A stretch of 64,000 nucleotides of DNA, taken from positions 992,001 to 1,056,000 of the forward strand of contig JAOWBW010000147.1 of NCBI GenBank assembly GCA_026119855.1, read 5' to 3'. Of this stretch, positions 22,339-34,425 are shown piece by piece. The notes beneath the pieces were generated by a model. That model ran no database searches and was not told the DNA's origin. It was given only the letters and a program-made list of their open reading frames with translations. The DNA comes from Campanula takesimana (taxonomy: Eukaryota > Streptophyta > Magnoliopsida > Asterales > Campanulaceae). The position numbers and the translations under genes are program-made. Within the stretch, counting starts at the first letter, position 1, and every line of letters starts with the position of its first letter.

Positions 22339-24433
22339 TGTTAGAACCTAAGCTATAAAACAAAGGTTTTATCAAAGCTAGATTAAACTTAAAGTAATAC
22401 AGAGATAAATCCATCAAAGAAAGAGTTCAAACTGTCACACATGGCTTGATAGTCGACCCCCTCAAATGTGTGACACTCGACCCCCTTTACTGATTCTATA
22501 CTCAACATCCTCAAAATCCTGATAATCAACCCCTCCAAAGACTCAACAGCCACTGTGTATATCCCGTTCCAATAAAACTAATGCATGGAATGTTTTTAGA
22601 TAATAATTATGTGTCAGATCAGAATGGAATACTCAAAATGGACTCGTTAACCACTTAAAAAAATAATTTATTTTGAGATTCGCCACGCCGCTTTAATGTA
22701 GCCAAAGGTGTTGAATAAAGGCTTATATGAAATAACAGAGTTCGGGGGTCAAGTTACAACAAGAGAAGAATATTCATATGATCACTCCTATTGCACGATG
22801 AATCGTACTTCCTGTGATGGGGGGTATTTGTGTGTGTGTGGTGTTTAAAGGAATATACTAAAGAAGGAGGATCATGCCTAAGGTGGATGGGAGAGAAAGA
22901 AGTAATATGATGGTCATATCCTAGAATGATGACTACACAATCAATATGATCATTGTGTGTTCATCAACACTCATCATCAGAGATTTGTTGATCATGAGAC
23001 TTTACACCTAGAATACATGATTAAATACGTATATATAAACCCTAGATTTAGTTTAGGTTGATTAACCCTAGATCATCATCAGAGGCACAATCATACAAAT
23101 AGTATAGAACGTAAACCCTAGGTCTAACAATCATAGAGCATGAAATATAGATCCATTCTAGTAACAAAACAAAACATGCACAAAAGAGATCTAAACAAAC
23201 AACATAATAAGAATGCGCATAAACTAGAAGACCTCACCAATAATGACAAGGCTCAAGGTGAATCTTCTTGAGATTTGAATGAAATTTGGGGAGAGTTTTA
23301 AAAGTTAAACTTTGAGATCCTTCGACAGTTATAGACTCTGTTCTCATAGAGAGGATTTTGATGATCAAAATGACTACAGGAGGGCCATTATTTATATGGA
23401 TCTGGGCCATACCAATGTTGCAACTATGGTTAGGGAAAAAGTGGCCACGCGGCTACTATACTCCCTTGGCTTTGAAGTCAAGCTTTGATCCGATCTTTGA
23501 CTGTGTTTGTCTTAGACTTGGTCTATCTCTTAAACAAATACGATCAAGAGTCTAAAAATGCAAGCTTGGGAATTTTCGGAAGCCTTTTTTAGGTACTTTT
23601 TATGTTATGAATGCCTGGTGAGGTCCTTGGAGATTCCTAAGGAACATATTTAACTCATTTTTCAGACCGGGTACTAATACCCACCCACTTGAAGAAAAAA
23701 ACCTTGTCGCACTAGTCAATCAAGAGTCAAATATAAATAGTTATTCAATTATTTTAGCTTTAGAGTATGTATCCCACCTTCAGAAAGTAAAACACCCTAC
23801 TTATATATAGCTTCAAGACCGTTGGAAAGAAACATATACTTTCTTCAAGATGCCTGTAAAAAGGAACCTTTTATACCATCCTTTATAGACACATTTTTCA
23901 ACCTTAGCCATTTAATGTATCCCTAAAACCATTATTTTGTTTGATCCTTTTCAAGACATCTTAGAGTGAAACACAAACAAATCTTAGTGTTAGCAAAGGT
24001 CCCATTACCAAATTAATAGCAAACTAAAGAGACCGTCAATTTTCCACATTGGTAATAATTTTATTTTCTTTTTTGCTTTTGCAACAAGCATAATTAATTA
24101 GTGATCTAATTAAGTAGAGAAAATTCAAGAAATTTTCTAGTCAAATTTTATAAGTGCTGGAGAGAAATATTATGGTGAATTGCTTGCTTAACTAATCAAA
24201 AATGAAAACTTTAAATCGCAGTGTTTGTATCCCATTCTTTTTTCACACACACACACACACACACACATACATGCATCAATTGTCACACTCCCATTCAAGT
24301 ACTTTACATTGATCATTTATATAATTACATTACGCTAAAAATATCACGTTCACTAACTTCATTGTCTAGTTGAACCTTAAGGGCTCAACTGTAAATTACT
24401 TTATATCCAATACTCTTATAACAAGACATATCA
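22339..24433 (+). repeat. old LTR-like block followed by a decayed primer site
   Basis: It starts TGTTAGAACCTAAGC and ends GACATATCA. Next comes ATTGGCATCACAG (24434-24446), a decayed form of the initiator-Met primer site, then CTAAGACACTTTAGTGTC, which parallels the start of the inside of the 25614 element. A CA microsatellite lies at about 24245-24268. The length (2.1 kb) suggests a nested insertion that I could not delimit between about 22.6 and 23.7 kb. There is no gene. Confidence 0.4.
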
Positions 24434-24704
24434 ATTGGCATCACAGAAAGTTTCTAAGACACTTTAGTGTCTTTAAGCCTTACATCTTGTGAAATATTCA
24501 CAAGAGTCCACCATGCCACAACCAAGAAGAAATAATGAGAAGAATATCCCACACATATGATTGTGTATATCTTAAAAAATTCTCTTCAAAAACGAAAACT
24601 TTTCTTGATGGTAACAATCTCGAATTGGTTTGTCTTACAGGAGGAAGTCCCATCGAGTTATTTGTGCCTCTAATGTATATTCTATTACTAGCATAGAGTT
24701 CTAG

Positions 24705-24718
24705 CACTAGTACAGATT
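24705..24718 (+). repeat. CACTA left terminal inverted repeat
   Basis: CACTAGTACAGATT, preceded by the target duplication TAG. Subterminal repeats follow to about 24790. Confidence 0.93.
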
Positions 24719-25613
24719 GATACTTAGGAAACACCCCTTAGATAGCGCTTTATAAAAGTGCTATCTAAGAAGTACCCTAACATAGCGCATGCCCTGTTTT
24801 AAATTTAATAAACCAACTGAAAAAAAAAGTGCTTCCACTCTCCCGCTGCCTCTCTTCGATTCCACATCCACCACCGCCTGTCGCTGTCACGGAAACAACT
24901 CCTCCTCCTCCGCTAGTGGCTGGGACTCTGCAATCACTGACGCTATTAAGTGGTTCCATGGTATTCTCAGCATCTATGCCACACTTCCCTTCCCAGCCAT
25001 CGCCACCGCCACCACACACCACCGACAACAGAGCACAAAAATCAGAGCACAATACCGATGACAGATCTTCAATGCTACGTATTATGTGGTTAGTATTAGA
25101 ATTAGGGTTTATATTTGGGGATTTTATCCCTTTTTGGGTTTGTTCTTATTTATTTTTTTTGGATCCGGAGATGACTGTAGCTGCCGGAAATCTGTCTTTG
25201 TTCTGTCCTTTTCTTCCCCTGTTGGATTCGGCGGCACCGGCGAAGTTAGGGCTCGTCAATTTGTCTGTACCCAATTCTCAACGGAAACTCGTTGGCGCTG
25301 ACGTGAGATCGACTTGCTTGGTGCCAATCAAAGCAATGGAGTCTTCTAAAACGTTTTGCGATGTTGATAGAAAAGCTGATATGGAATTCAATTCCAATGG
25401 TGATGCCCTTGCCAATGATTCTCGTCCTGGTACTGATTCTCTCTTATTTCATTCATATAATTTTAAGTAATTATGAAAGTTACATTCAGGAATATTCTTG
25501 GGATGCTATTTGGTGTAGAAATTATGTTAATTTGGCAAATGAAGCTCAGTTTTGATAGTAAATTGGAATTTGGGAAATCGATTTCAATGTGTGGAATCTT
25601 CGTTGATTGTTTC

Positions 25614-27025
25614 TGTTAGGTCCTAACTTATTGTTTTGGTGAAGATTGATCATTTAACCAACGGGTTAAAGTTAAGTGGTCAAACATGTCAAGAAAGAAA
25701 AGTTGCCAAACTTACACAAAGACCCCTTCACGTTTCCCATGTTTTTCTACGTTGATTTTCACCTATTAAATGAGTCCTAAAATATTCTATATTGGACTCA
25801 TTAGAAAGGTAATTTAAAGATGAACAAGAGTATGCAATAATATTTTGCATACAAGCTCCCAATAGAAAGATATGTGCAAAACCCATTAATGGAGCAAAAA
25901 TGGGTCAAGGTGGTCAAGTGAAAATATGCCAAACCTTCATGTGAACAAGAATTGCATCCATCAATTGTCTTTCTTTATTTCCGTTGAAGAAAAGCAACCT
26001 TCCACAAAACATGGAATTGATTTTGAAGACAAAGACCATTGACTCAATAAATGAAGACTCAACTTGGACAAACTCTTCCAACGGCTACTTCCTCTTTTCC
26101 TTATAAATTGAAGCCAAAGCCTCCATTTCCAGTGTGCTTGCACCACCAACCCTCCCCTTACTTGTGTTCTCCCACACCAAAACCCTCCATCCCAGTAACT
26201 TTAGTGTGTGCAATAAACCCAATTGCACACACTATGTTTCACACATTATGTAATCCTCCCAACAACTTTCCTCCCAACAGCTATCCTCCCAACAACTTTC
26301 CTCCCAACAGCTATCCTCCCAACAGCTATCTCCCCCATTTATCCCCTTACCCCTTTTAACCCTTTGACAATTAACCCAACCAACCTTGCACACATTAAGG
26401 GGGAACACCGAGCCAAAGCATTGCTTCCATCCGACAACTCAAGTGTCAATACGAGGAAGACCACACCAACACCCATACTTTTCTCTCCCCTGTAATCTCT
26501 CTGCATATTGTTTTGCATATTTGAGCATTTGCATAATACCCCTGCAAATTTTGTGCCATTCGTGCACCCAGTTACAACCCACCTCAAACCTAAGCTATCA
26601 ACCAAGCTTAACCGTTTTTCTTTTTAACTCTTGTAATTTTTCTTTTCTTTTTACAGCCTTAGTCAAATGGCTTCCTTAATTGTGACAATTAAGAAGAGGG
26701 GGTTCGAGGAACTTGCCTTTATCATTCATTGTAAGCTTATTAAGTAAGTGGATTATAGTGGATTGATCTCACTGTTGACTACAGTGGGGGTGGATGTAAG
26801 AGACGAGCTAAACCTCTGAACCACTTTAAAAACTCCTTGTGTATCTTCTTCCCTTGTCTCTACACTTATACACACACTACACCTGTCTCTTTTGTTTCTT
26901 AACTTAATTATCTTCCGCTGCATAATTACTCTACTCTTTTTATCTCAACAGCTAACTCCCCAAACCAGTTAGCTGTTCATTTGTTTTAACCTATCTGTTA
27001 ATCTTAGTAAAACATGGACCTTTCA
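25614..27025 (+). repeat. 5' LTR (1,412 bp)
   Basis: It begins TGTTAGGTCCTAAC and ends GGACCTTTCA. It contains a short tandem array of CTCCCAACAGCTATC/CTCCCAACAACTTTC units (about 26246-26330) and a hairpin of AACAGCTAACT with its inverse (26947-26977) near the 3' end. Confidence 0.93.
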
Positions 27026-27027
27026 AT

Positions 27028-27039
27028 TGGTATCAGAGC
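27028..27039 (+). other. primer-binding site, initiator Met tRNA
   Basis: TGGTATCAGAGC begins two bases after the end of the 5' LTR and is a full match to the usual plant primer site. Confidence 0.93.
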
Positions 27040-27685
27040 ATGGTTCTTAGAGACTTTACTGTCTCCGAGCTTAACATCTCGTGAAGATCCATGCTTATAT
27101 GTCTAACATATTTTGTGCTTGAACACTCTATTTGATCATCTTGGATCATATCCCAAGTTTCCTTATTTTTGGTAAGACAAAGCGAGGTCACGAGTTAGAG
27201 ACTCCTAGGGTAGTTGCTAGGGGGAAGATTAATCATCTTCCTTGGGCTCGATGGCACTGACCGGCAAACTCGTTGGCACTTCTTTTAGTGCAGCCCCTCA
27301 TGCCCACCGACTGCTTATGTTGGGCTTTGAATTACTAGAATTTGGAAATTCCCCTTGTGCTTAAATTTATTTATTTGATTATAAAGAATCATTTACTTCT
27401 TCTCCTTTGTGATTTTAGGAGAATGAAATTCGATGCTCGACGGACTAGTGGAATCTTAAAGCTTACTCAAAGTCGAAGGAAACTTGGATGCAAGAAGGAC
27501 ACTCGGCATCAAGAACAATTTTGAGGGGGAACCGAACCTGTTTATGGATGAGTTTTCAGCCATTTTTCTTCATAAACCCATGTCACCATTTTAGGGGGAA
27601 GAAAGAACCTCTGAAGGACGTGTCATTGCCCCCGTTGCACCAACAACCCAACCCGAAATACCCTTTTTTGAATGACAACAAGTTG

Positions 27686-28445
27686 CTGGAAATCTGAATT
27701 TCAGCTTTGATACCCTTCACCAAAAATGCAATTTCTCTCTCCTCATTCAACGAAATTGCAATCCGTTTTTTTTGTGAGTAAAGTAGACTCATATACCTTT
27801 CCATAAAGTTCAATTTCATAGCCTAAAACATTGTGAGTCAATACCAGACTTTACTTGAAGTTGCTGTTCTGGACAGCTAACCTAGCAGCTAAGCCTCTTT
27901 GCTGGAAATCTGAATTTCAGCTTTGACACCCTTCACGGAAAATGCAATATCTCTCTCTCCGCTCGACGAAATTGCAATCCGATTTTTTGTGAGTAAACTA
28001 GACTCACAGACCTTTCCATAAAGCATAAAATCAAAACATACAACCTTGTAGATCAGTACCAGATTTTACTTGAAGTTACTGTTCTGGACAGCTAACCCCA
28101 ACACCTAAACCCCAACTGCTAAGCCTCTGGACAACTAAAACCCAACCTCTTTGTCAACAAAACCCTTGGATAGAAAACCCTTTGAAACCCCCCAAACACT
28201 GAACCCCAGTTAGCTAACTCATCCTTAGAAAGCCACCCCAAAACTCTCAACAGCTAACTGGAGTTAGCTGTTCACTTGACACCTTCCACCAAAAATGCAA
28301 TATCTCCCACTTCAAAACCCGGAATCCCGAACCGTCTTTTCCCACACAAAGTTCTCTCATAACCCTTTCCATAAATAATATCCATACACCCTATAACCTT
28401 CTGAGTCAATACAGAATATTCTGTGAAGTTGACCAAAAATCAGCT
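27686..28445 (+). repeat. three tandem copies of a roughly 200-bp unit inside the LTR element
   Basis: The units start near 27689, 27900 and 28276. The first two share GCTGGAAATCTGAATTTCAG, the CACCAAAAATGCAAT or CACGGAAAATGCAAT words and the ending TTCTGGACAGCTAACC. The third is shorter and more diverged. Each has a CTTTCCATAAA word in the middle. There is no long ORF. Confidence 0.8.
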
Positions 28446-28538
28446 CATTTTTTTTTAGCAAATTTTTTTTGTCATCTCTTTTTGCTTTTGGAGATACGAA
28501 GCAACGCATTGAGAGTATAAAATGACCAATCTTTCACC

Positions 28539-28552
28539 AAAAAGGGGGAAAT
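28539..28552 (+). other. polypurine tract
   Basis: AAAAAGGGGGAAA lies immediately before the 3' LTR, where second-strand priming occurs in LTR retrotransposons. Confidence 0.85.
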
Positions 28553-29955
28553 TGTTAGGTCCTAACTTATTGTTTTGTTGAAGATTGATCATTTAACCAA
28601 CGGGTTAAAGTTAAGTGGTCAAACATGTCAAGAAAGAAAAGTTGCCAAACTTACACAAAGACCCCTTCACGTTTCCCATGTTTTTCTACGTTGATTTTCA
28701 CCTATTAATTGAGTCCTAAAATATTCTATATTGGACTCATTAGAAAGGTAATTTAAAGATGAACAAGAGTATGCAATAATATTTTGCATACAAGCTCCCA
28801 ATAGAAAGATATGTGCAAAACCCATTAATGGAGCAAAAATGGGTCAAGATGGTCAAGTGAAAATATGCCAAACCTTCATGTGAACAAGAATTGCATCCAG
28901 CAATTGACTTTCTTTATTTCCGTTGAAGAAAAGCAACCTTCCACAAAACATGGAATTGATTTTGAAGACAAAGACCATTGACTCAATAAATGAAGACTCA
29001 ACTTGGACAAACTCTTCCAACGGCTACTTCCTCTTTTCCTTATAAATTGAAGCCAAAGCCTCCATTTCCGGTGTGCTTGCACCACCAACCCTCCCCTTAC
29101 CTTGTGTTCTCCCACACCAAAACCCTCCATCCCAGTAACTTTAGTGTGTGCAATAAACCCAATTGCACACACTATGTTTCACACATTATGTAATCCTCCC
29201 AACAGCTTTCCTCCCAACAGCTATCCTCCCAACAACTTTCCTCCCAACAGCTATCCTCCCAACAGCTATCTCCCCCATTTATCCCCTTACCCCTTTTACA
29301 ATTAACCCAACCAACCTTGCACACATTAAGGGGGAACACCGAGCCAAAGCATTGCTTCCATCTGACAACTCAAGTGTCAATACGAGGAAGAACCACACCA
29401 ACACCCATACTTTTCTCTCCCCTGTAATCTCTCTGCATATTGTTCTGCAGATTTGAGCATTTGCATAATACCCCTGCAAATTTTGCGCCCTTCGTGCACC
29501 CAGTTACAACCCACCTCAAACCTAAGCTATCAACCAAGCTTAATCGTTTTTCTTTTTAACTCTTGTAATTTTTCTTTTCTTTTTACAGCCTTAGTCAAAA
29601 GGCTTCCTTAATTGTGACAATTAAGAAGAGGGGGTTCGAGGAACTTGCCTTTATCATTCATTGTAAGCTTATTAAGTAAGTGGATTATAATGGATTGATC
29701 TCACTGTTGACTACAGTGGGGGTGGATGTAAGAGACGAGCTAAACCTCTGAACCACTTTAAAAACTCCTTGTGTATCTTCTTCCCTTGTCTCTACACTTA
29801 TACACACACTACACCTTGTCTCTTTTGTTTCTTAACTTAATTATCTTCCGCTGCATATTTTCTCTACTCTTTTTATCGCAACAGCTAACTCCCAAACCAG
29901 TTAGCTGTTCAAGTTTTAACCTATCTGTTAATCTTAGTAAAACACGGACCTTTCA
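28553..29955 (+). repeat. 3' LTR (1,403 bp)
   Basis: It is nearly identical to the 5' LTR, ends GGACCTTTCA and is followed by the target duplication GTTTC. The AACAGCTAACT hairpin is at 29880-29909. Confidence 0.93.
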
Positions 29956-30278
29956 GTTTCAATTACTACAATTTGGGAGAATTGTGCATACATTTTGTTG
30001 GCTTGAGAACTGATTTTTATTCAAATAGATGGAGTCTTCGAAAATTCTGTAGAAGTAATTTACTTATTCTAATGTGGAAAATAACCATAAGTTTTGGTTT
30101 TGAATTGGAAACTGAGAACTGATTTTTTACTTTAACAGGTGGGAATCTTGGTGAAGTTTCTCAGAATGGGAGATCCACAAATATTGTGTGGCATAAATGT
30201 TCTGTTGATAAAATTGATAGGCAGGAACTGCTGCAGCAAAAAGGTTGATTTCTGTGGATTATTGGCTTAGTGGTTCAG

Positions 30279-31156
30279 GTTGGTATCTAGAAACTCAATG
30301 TGTTTTTGCTGCTTAAATTTTTACCGTGTTGCGAAGATTCTTTGTGCTAACTGAAAGTAGGTGTCTTTAAGAGGAATCCGTGGCGTATTTATTAGTATAT
30401 ATTTATTTAATTGGATATTGGCATCTGCAAGCAATGACAAGCAACTTAAACTCATGAAATTCAAGCTTGAAGTGTAGATACAAAAAAGGGGGAATGTCTT
30501 TGTCACATATATTGACTTCTACAATTCTTCTGTTTTTATACATTCTTTTGGCTTACACTGTCAATAGAACAGATTAAAAAGCAACTACTTCGCACTTGAC
30601 TTTAGTTGCCAGTTTTAAATTTGCATTTATTTATTTTTAATTTTTTTTCTTCATCTACGATGCACCAAAGATTGAGTTGAGATGGATTCTTCTATGATCA
30701 TGTGGTGAATGATGAAAAGATATGCGAGAATCATCAACTTATTCTCCATGACAGTAAGCCATGTGAAGAAGAGAACGAAAATTTCAATATTCTGGGGGTA
30801 TCCCTCAAGGAACAGATGAATGTTATAGAAAAAAAACTGATTTTTTTTATTTATATATGTGTACATATAGACACACACACACACACATATATATATATTG
30901 TACATTGCTTCTGCAATTTTTACAGAAAAAACATAGCCTAATCCATATAACTGACTTTGGCTTTTATATATCCACTCGAGTAATAACAAATGTCTCCTCA
31001 AGTTGAAAAACTGGAAAATTAAGTCTGGTGGCAGTTCATACACAAATTATGTCCTGTCTCCCTTTCTTGATTTTGACTTTCCAATTCTCCTTCACTTTTA
31101 GTTAAGTTAAAACTATGATCCATGACTCAGTAAAGAACACTTTGGCTTGTTTGCAG
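30279..31156. other. intron-like part of the captured gene
   Basis: AT-rich sequence between two APS-kinase exons. The exon that should supply the P-loop Lys-Ser/Thr and the DGDN segment was searched for by eye on the plus strand and not found. A CA/TA microsatellite lies at about 30868-30898. Confidence 0.5.
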
Positions 31157-31759
31157 ATGCTGGGGTTATTTGCATTGCCAGTTTGATATCTCCTTGTAGA
31201 AGAGACAGAGATGCTTGTCGATCTTTGCTGCCAGAAGGAGATTTCATTGAGGTTGGGCCTCCTACTTGTGATAATTTTAGATGTGGGATATATTTCCATT
31301 TGATCTTTTTGATATTACAGGATATGATTTTCGATACAGAAAAGAATGTTCTTGTTTGTAACTTATATGATTCAATTATCAGGTTTTCATGGACGTTCCC
31401 CTTAGTGTTTGTGAGGCAAGGGATCCAAAGGGGTTATACAAGCTTGCAAGGGCTGGGAAGATTAAAGGTATATTCAACCAACCATAGAAAAAGCTAGTAT
31501 GCTACTAGTAATTTTTATTTATGACATTTTCATTTTTTGCTTTCCAGTTACTAATATTGATAAGGAACATGACTAGTATTTATAATTTGGAATGTTGAAC
31601 GTCCATGGTTATGTTGGCCATTCATATTTTTAGTGGGATTGACGATCCTTATGAGCCTCCCTTTAATTGTGAGGTAAGCTCGTAGTTATAGTTAGAAACA
31701 GAGAAGTCACAGTTTGTTTGGACTTAATCAAAACATCCAAGTTTTCTAGAGGTTAAACT

Positions 31760-31986
31760 TCTTAGACTGCACATGGCAAGAACAAGAAATATTTTTGGGG
31801 AAAATTGTTTCCTTGATTAATTCAGAAATTATACACAGAATATATAGAGCTATACAAAGACCTAAACTAATATAGGAAATATTGGACTCTATTTTAGGAA
31901 GATATTGATATATGCAAATATACAATCCTAGGCTATAAACATGGGATCCGAAATATTGTGATTGACATCACAATATTCGGGTAATA
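31760..31986 (-). repeat. 3' LTR (227 bp)
   Basis: In plus orientation it runs TCTTAGACTGCACATGGC to TTCGGGTAATA; a C9 run (the minus-strand polypurine tract) follows at about 31986-31994. The termini are not the usual TG...CA. Confidence 0.9.
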
Positions 31987-31995
31987 CCCCCCCCC

Positions 31996-33054
31996 TCAAG
32001 CGAGACGGCCATAGGGAAGGCGACTCTTGACAGAGATAGTTTGAAAACTTGGTTTAGACAACCCCTTGGTGAAAATATCTGCGAGTTGATCACCAGTGGA
32101 AACATAACGCAGTTGTAAAAACCCTTTTGTGACTAATTCCCGAACAAAGTGATAATCAATTTCGATATGGCGAGTACGTGCATGAAAAACCAGATTGCGG
32201 GCCATAGGAATCGCCGAAATGTTATCACACAATAATGTCGGTGAAGAAAAGGGAAGCCGAAGTTCCCAAAATAGATAAGAGAACCACCGTAGCTCAGCGG
32301 TATCTTTAGCAATGGCGCGATATTCGGCTTCACTACTAGAGCGAGAGACAATGTACCTTTAACGAAGCGGAGGATCCGTTTAGCCGCAATGAGATGAATA
32401 GACCGAGGCTGGTGTATAAATTGACACACCTGGTTAACGGAGAATGCAATATCAGGTCGAGTAAGGGTTAAGTATTGTAAACCCCCAATAAGGCTCCGGT
32501 AAGTAGTAGGATCGGGCACTAGGTCGCCTTCTAGAGCAGATAGTCGAGAATGAGGAGCAGATGGTGTGGAAGCTGGTTTGCAGTCAGACATGTTAAAACG
32601 ACCAAGAAGATCAAGAGCATACCGTTTCTGACACAGCTGAAGGGTAGACGGATCACGAGATGCCTCAAGTCCGAGGAAGAAACTAAGATCGCCCAGACGG
32701 CGGCTATCAAACGTACCACAAATAGCATCAATGATGGAGGAGATAGCTTCACTCGAAGAACCGGTGATAATAATATCATCTACGTAAACGAGAATGATGG
32801 TGGTGGTGCCCGAGGAGTGTCTTACGAACAACGACGAATCAGAACGACTGTTGAAGAAGTGATGCTGTAGTAAGAACTTATGAAGACGGTGAAACCATGC
32901 TCTTGGTGACTGCTTCAAACCATATAGGGCTTTGTGGAGTTTACACACGGCGGTTGGATGAGACGGATCAATGAAGCCAGGTGGTTGCTGCATGTATACC
33001 TCTTCATGAAGGACACCGTTGAGAAAAGCATTACGAATATCGAGTTGCTTAATA
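31996..33054 (-). pseudogene. copia reverse transcriptase and truncated RNase H
   Basis: Reverse transcriptase shows LDIRNAFLNGVLHEEVY, ALYGLKQSPRAW and an intact YVDDIII near 32780. RNase H is deleted internally: sequence passes directly from RILRFVKGTLS to SRSSSEAEYRAIAKD near 32355-32330, dropping about 70 residues including the first catalytic Asp, and shifting the frame. The end is RHIEIDYHF ... LADIFTKGL. In-frame TGA at about 33055 (a Trp codon in relatives) cuts it from the integrase. Confidence 0.88.
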
Positions 33055-33056
33055 TC

Positions 33057-34425
33057 TCAAGAACGAGAATGAGCAATTGATAAAATGGTTCGAATGGTGG
33101 ACGGCTTGACAACTGTACTAAAAGTTTCATCATAATCAAGGCCAGCTTGTTGAGTAAAGCCCGGAGCGACTAATCGGGCTTTGTGTCGCTCAATAGAACC
33201 ATCGGCTTTTCTTTTGACTTTAAAGATCCAACGGCACCCAACCACGTTAATCTGAGGTTGAAGGGGAACTAGAGACCAAGTTCGATTCTTATGTAGTGCA
33301 GATAGTTCCTCTTGCATCGCCACATGCCAGTGAGGAAACTTGGAAGCCTGTTTAAAGGTACGAGGCTCATATGACATTGGGTCATTCTGAATGGCTACTA
33401 GTTCAGAAGGCAGAGAGTACGGAGATGTAGCAACGTATAATTCAGACAAATTCTTGTAGCGAAGAGGAGGTGTTGATGTGGAACCTGTTGTAGAGGTAGA
33501 ATGGTCAGCAGCCGAACTAGAGGGGGTAGTTGCTGCAGATTTGGAACCGGCATGGGAGTGAGTGGATCTGTCCGAAGTGGAGGGACTGCCGGATGCAAGC
33601 TGGAAATCAGCAGGGGTGTTCTGTTCAAAAGAGTATAGCTGGAACGGAACTGGTCTGGTGGAGATAGCAGGCCGTTGTGCTGGTCCAGGCGAAGATGTTG
33701 CTGAAGGGTCTGGAATGGGCCGAGTAGTGGGCTGAGTAGCGGGAACAAGACCAGAGGAAGACCTGATATCTGTCGATGAACCAGAGGATCTGGTTGAGCT
33801 AGGGGCTGGCCCAAATGCCGGAATAGAAGAATGTGGCTGAGAAGTAGTAGAGGTAGCCAATGTAGAGTCCAACTGAATATATGGTCCAAAATCCGCATTG
33901 TTGGTGTCTGTCAACAATTTATTTGTGCCACTATCTTGCCAAGGAAAATTAGATTTATCAAACAAAACATGTGGAGATAAATAGACCTTGCCAGTGTTTA
34001 AGTCTAGACAACGATAACCTTTACGACTATTATCATACCCAAGAAAAATGCAGTGTGTTGATTTTGGCATAAGTTCATGAGCATTGGTCGGGACAATATG
34101 AGGAAAGCAAGAACAACCAAAAACTTTAAGAAAGCGATAGTCAGGTTGACGTTTCCACAGTTTTTGGTAGGGAGACAGGAATTTATGTTGACGCATGGGA
34201 AGTCTATTAATGAGATGAACAACGGTATTGAATGCTTCTAGCCAGAATTTATATGGGATTTTGGCTTTGGCCATAAGACACAAACCTGTTTCGACTATGT
34301 GACAGTGTTTTCGCTCAACAACGCCATTTTGTTGGGGAGTGTAAGGACAGGTAATTTGGTGTCGAATGCCTTCGTTTTGAAGAAAAGAAGTAAAAGCACG
34401 ACCAGTAAATTCACCCCCCCATCTG
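33057..34425 (-). pseudogene. copia integrase C-terminal part and linker
   Basis: The frame resumes after the G-run frameshift. It contains the catalytic Glu region (ERKHCHIVETG near 34310), KIPYKFWLEAFNTVVHLINR, the FGCSCFPH block, a long Pro/Ser/Thr-rich linker (about 33880-33480), then the start of reverse transcriptase (RTWSLVPLQP, CRWIFKVKRKADGS). It ends at an in-frame stop at 33057. Confidence 0.88.

Larger units (their letters stand above)
25614..29955 (+). mobile_element. non-autonomous LTR retrotransposon inside the CACTA element, target duplication GTTTC
   Basis: Direct LTRs (25614-27025, 28553-29955) flank a 1,527-bp inside that starts with a perfect initiator-Met primer site and ends with a purine tract. 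GTTTC is found on both sides (25609-25613, 29956-29960). The inside has no gag or pol: only short frames and three tandem copies of a roughly 200-bp unit. The LTRs are about 98-99% alike by eye, so insertion is recent and post-dates the CACTA. Proteins must have come from another element, as for LARD-type elements. Confidence 0.93.
25171..31673 (+). pseudogene. captured adenylyl-sulfate (APS) kinase gene fragment
   Basis: The exons recognised are: 25171-25429 (MTVAAGNLSLFCPF, a transit-peptide-like N terminus); 30139-30278 (STNIVWHKCSVDKIDRQ, then LLQQKG); 31157-31251 (AGVICIASLISPCRRDRDAC, then LLPEGDF); 31383-31467 (FMDVPLSVCEARDPKGLYK); and about 31634-31673 (GIDDPYEPPFNCE). Splice sites fit at most junctions. 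APS kinase phosphorylates adenylyl sulfate to PAPS in plastids or cytosol. The copy is dead: TGA follows LLQQKG, the P-loop is scrambled, the exon with the P-loop Lys and the DGDN segment is absent, and no last exon was found. A retrotransposon lies inside the first intron. It is probably a transduplicated copy of a host gene still intact elsewhere. Confidence 0.85.

Noticed and set aside
24829..25470. 213-codon plus-strand ORF as a stand-alone gene
   Set aside because: Only the part from 25171 matches the APS kinase N terminus. The part before it is UTR-like, and after 25429 it reads into an intron (GTACTG donor).
26051..26605. Small proline-rich or antisense ORFs in the 5' LTR, repeated at 28990-29479
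   Set aside because: Both LTRs give the same frames because they are duplicates. The frames run across CTCCCAACAGCTATC repeats and are broken differently in the two copies.
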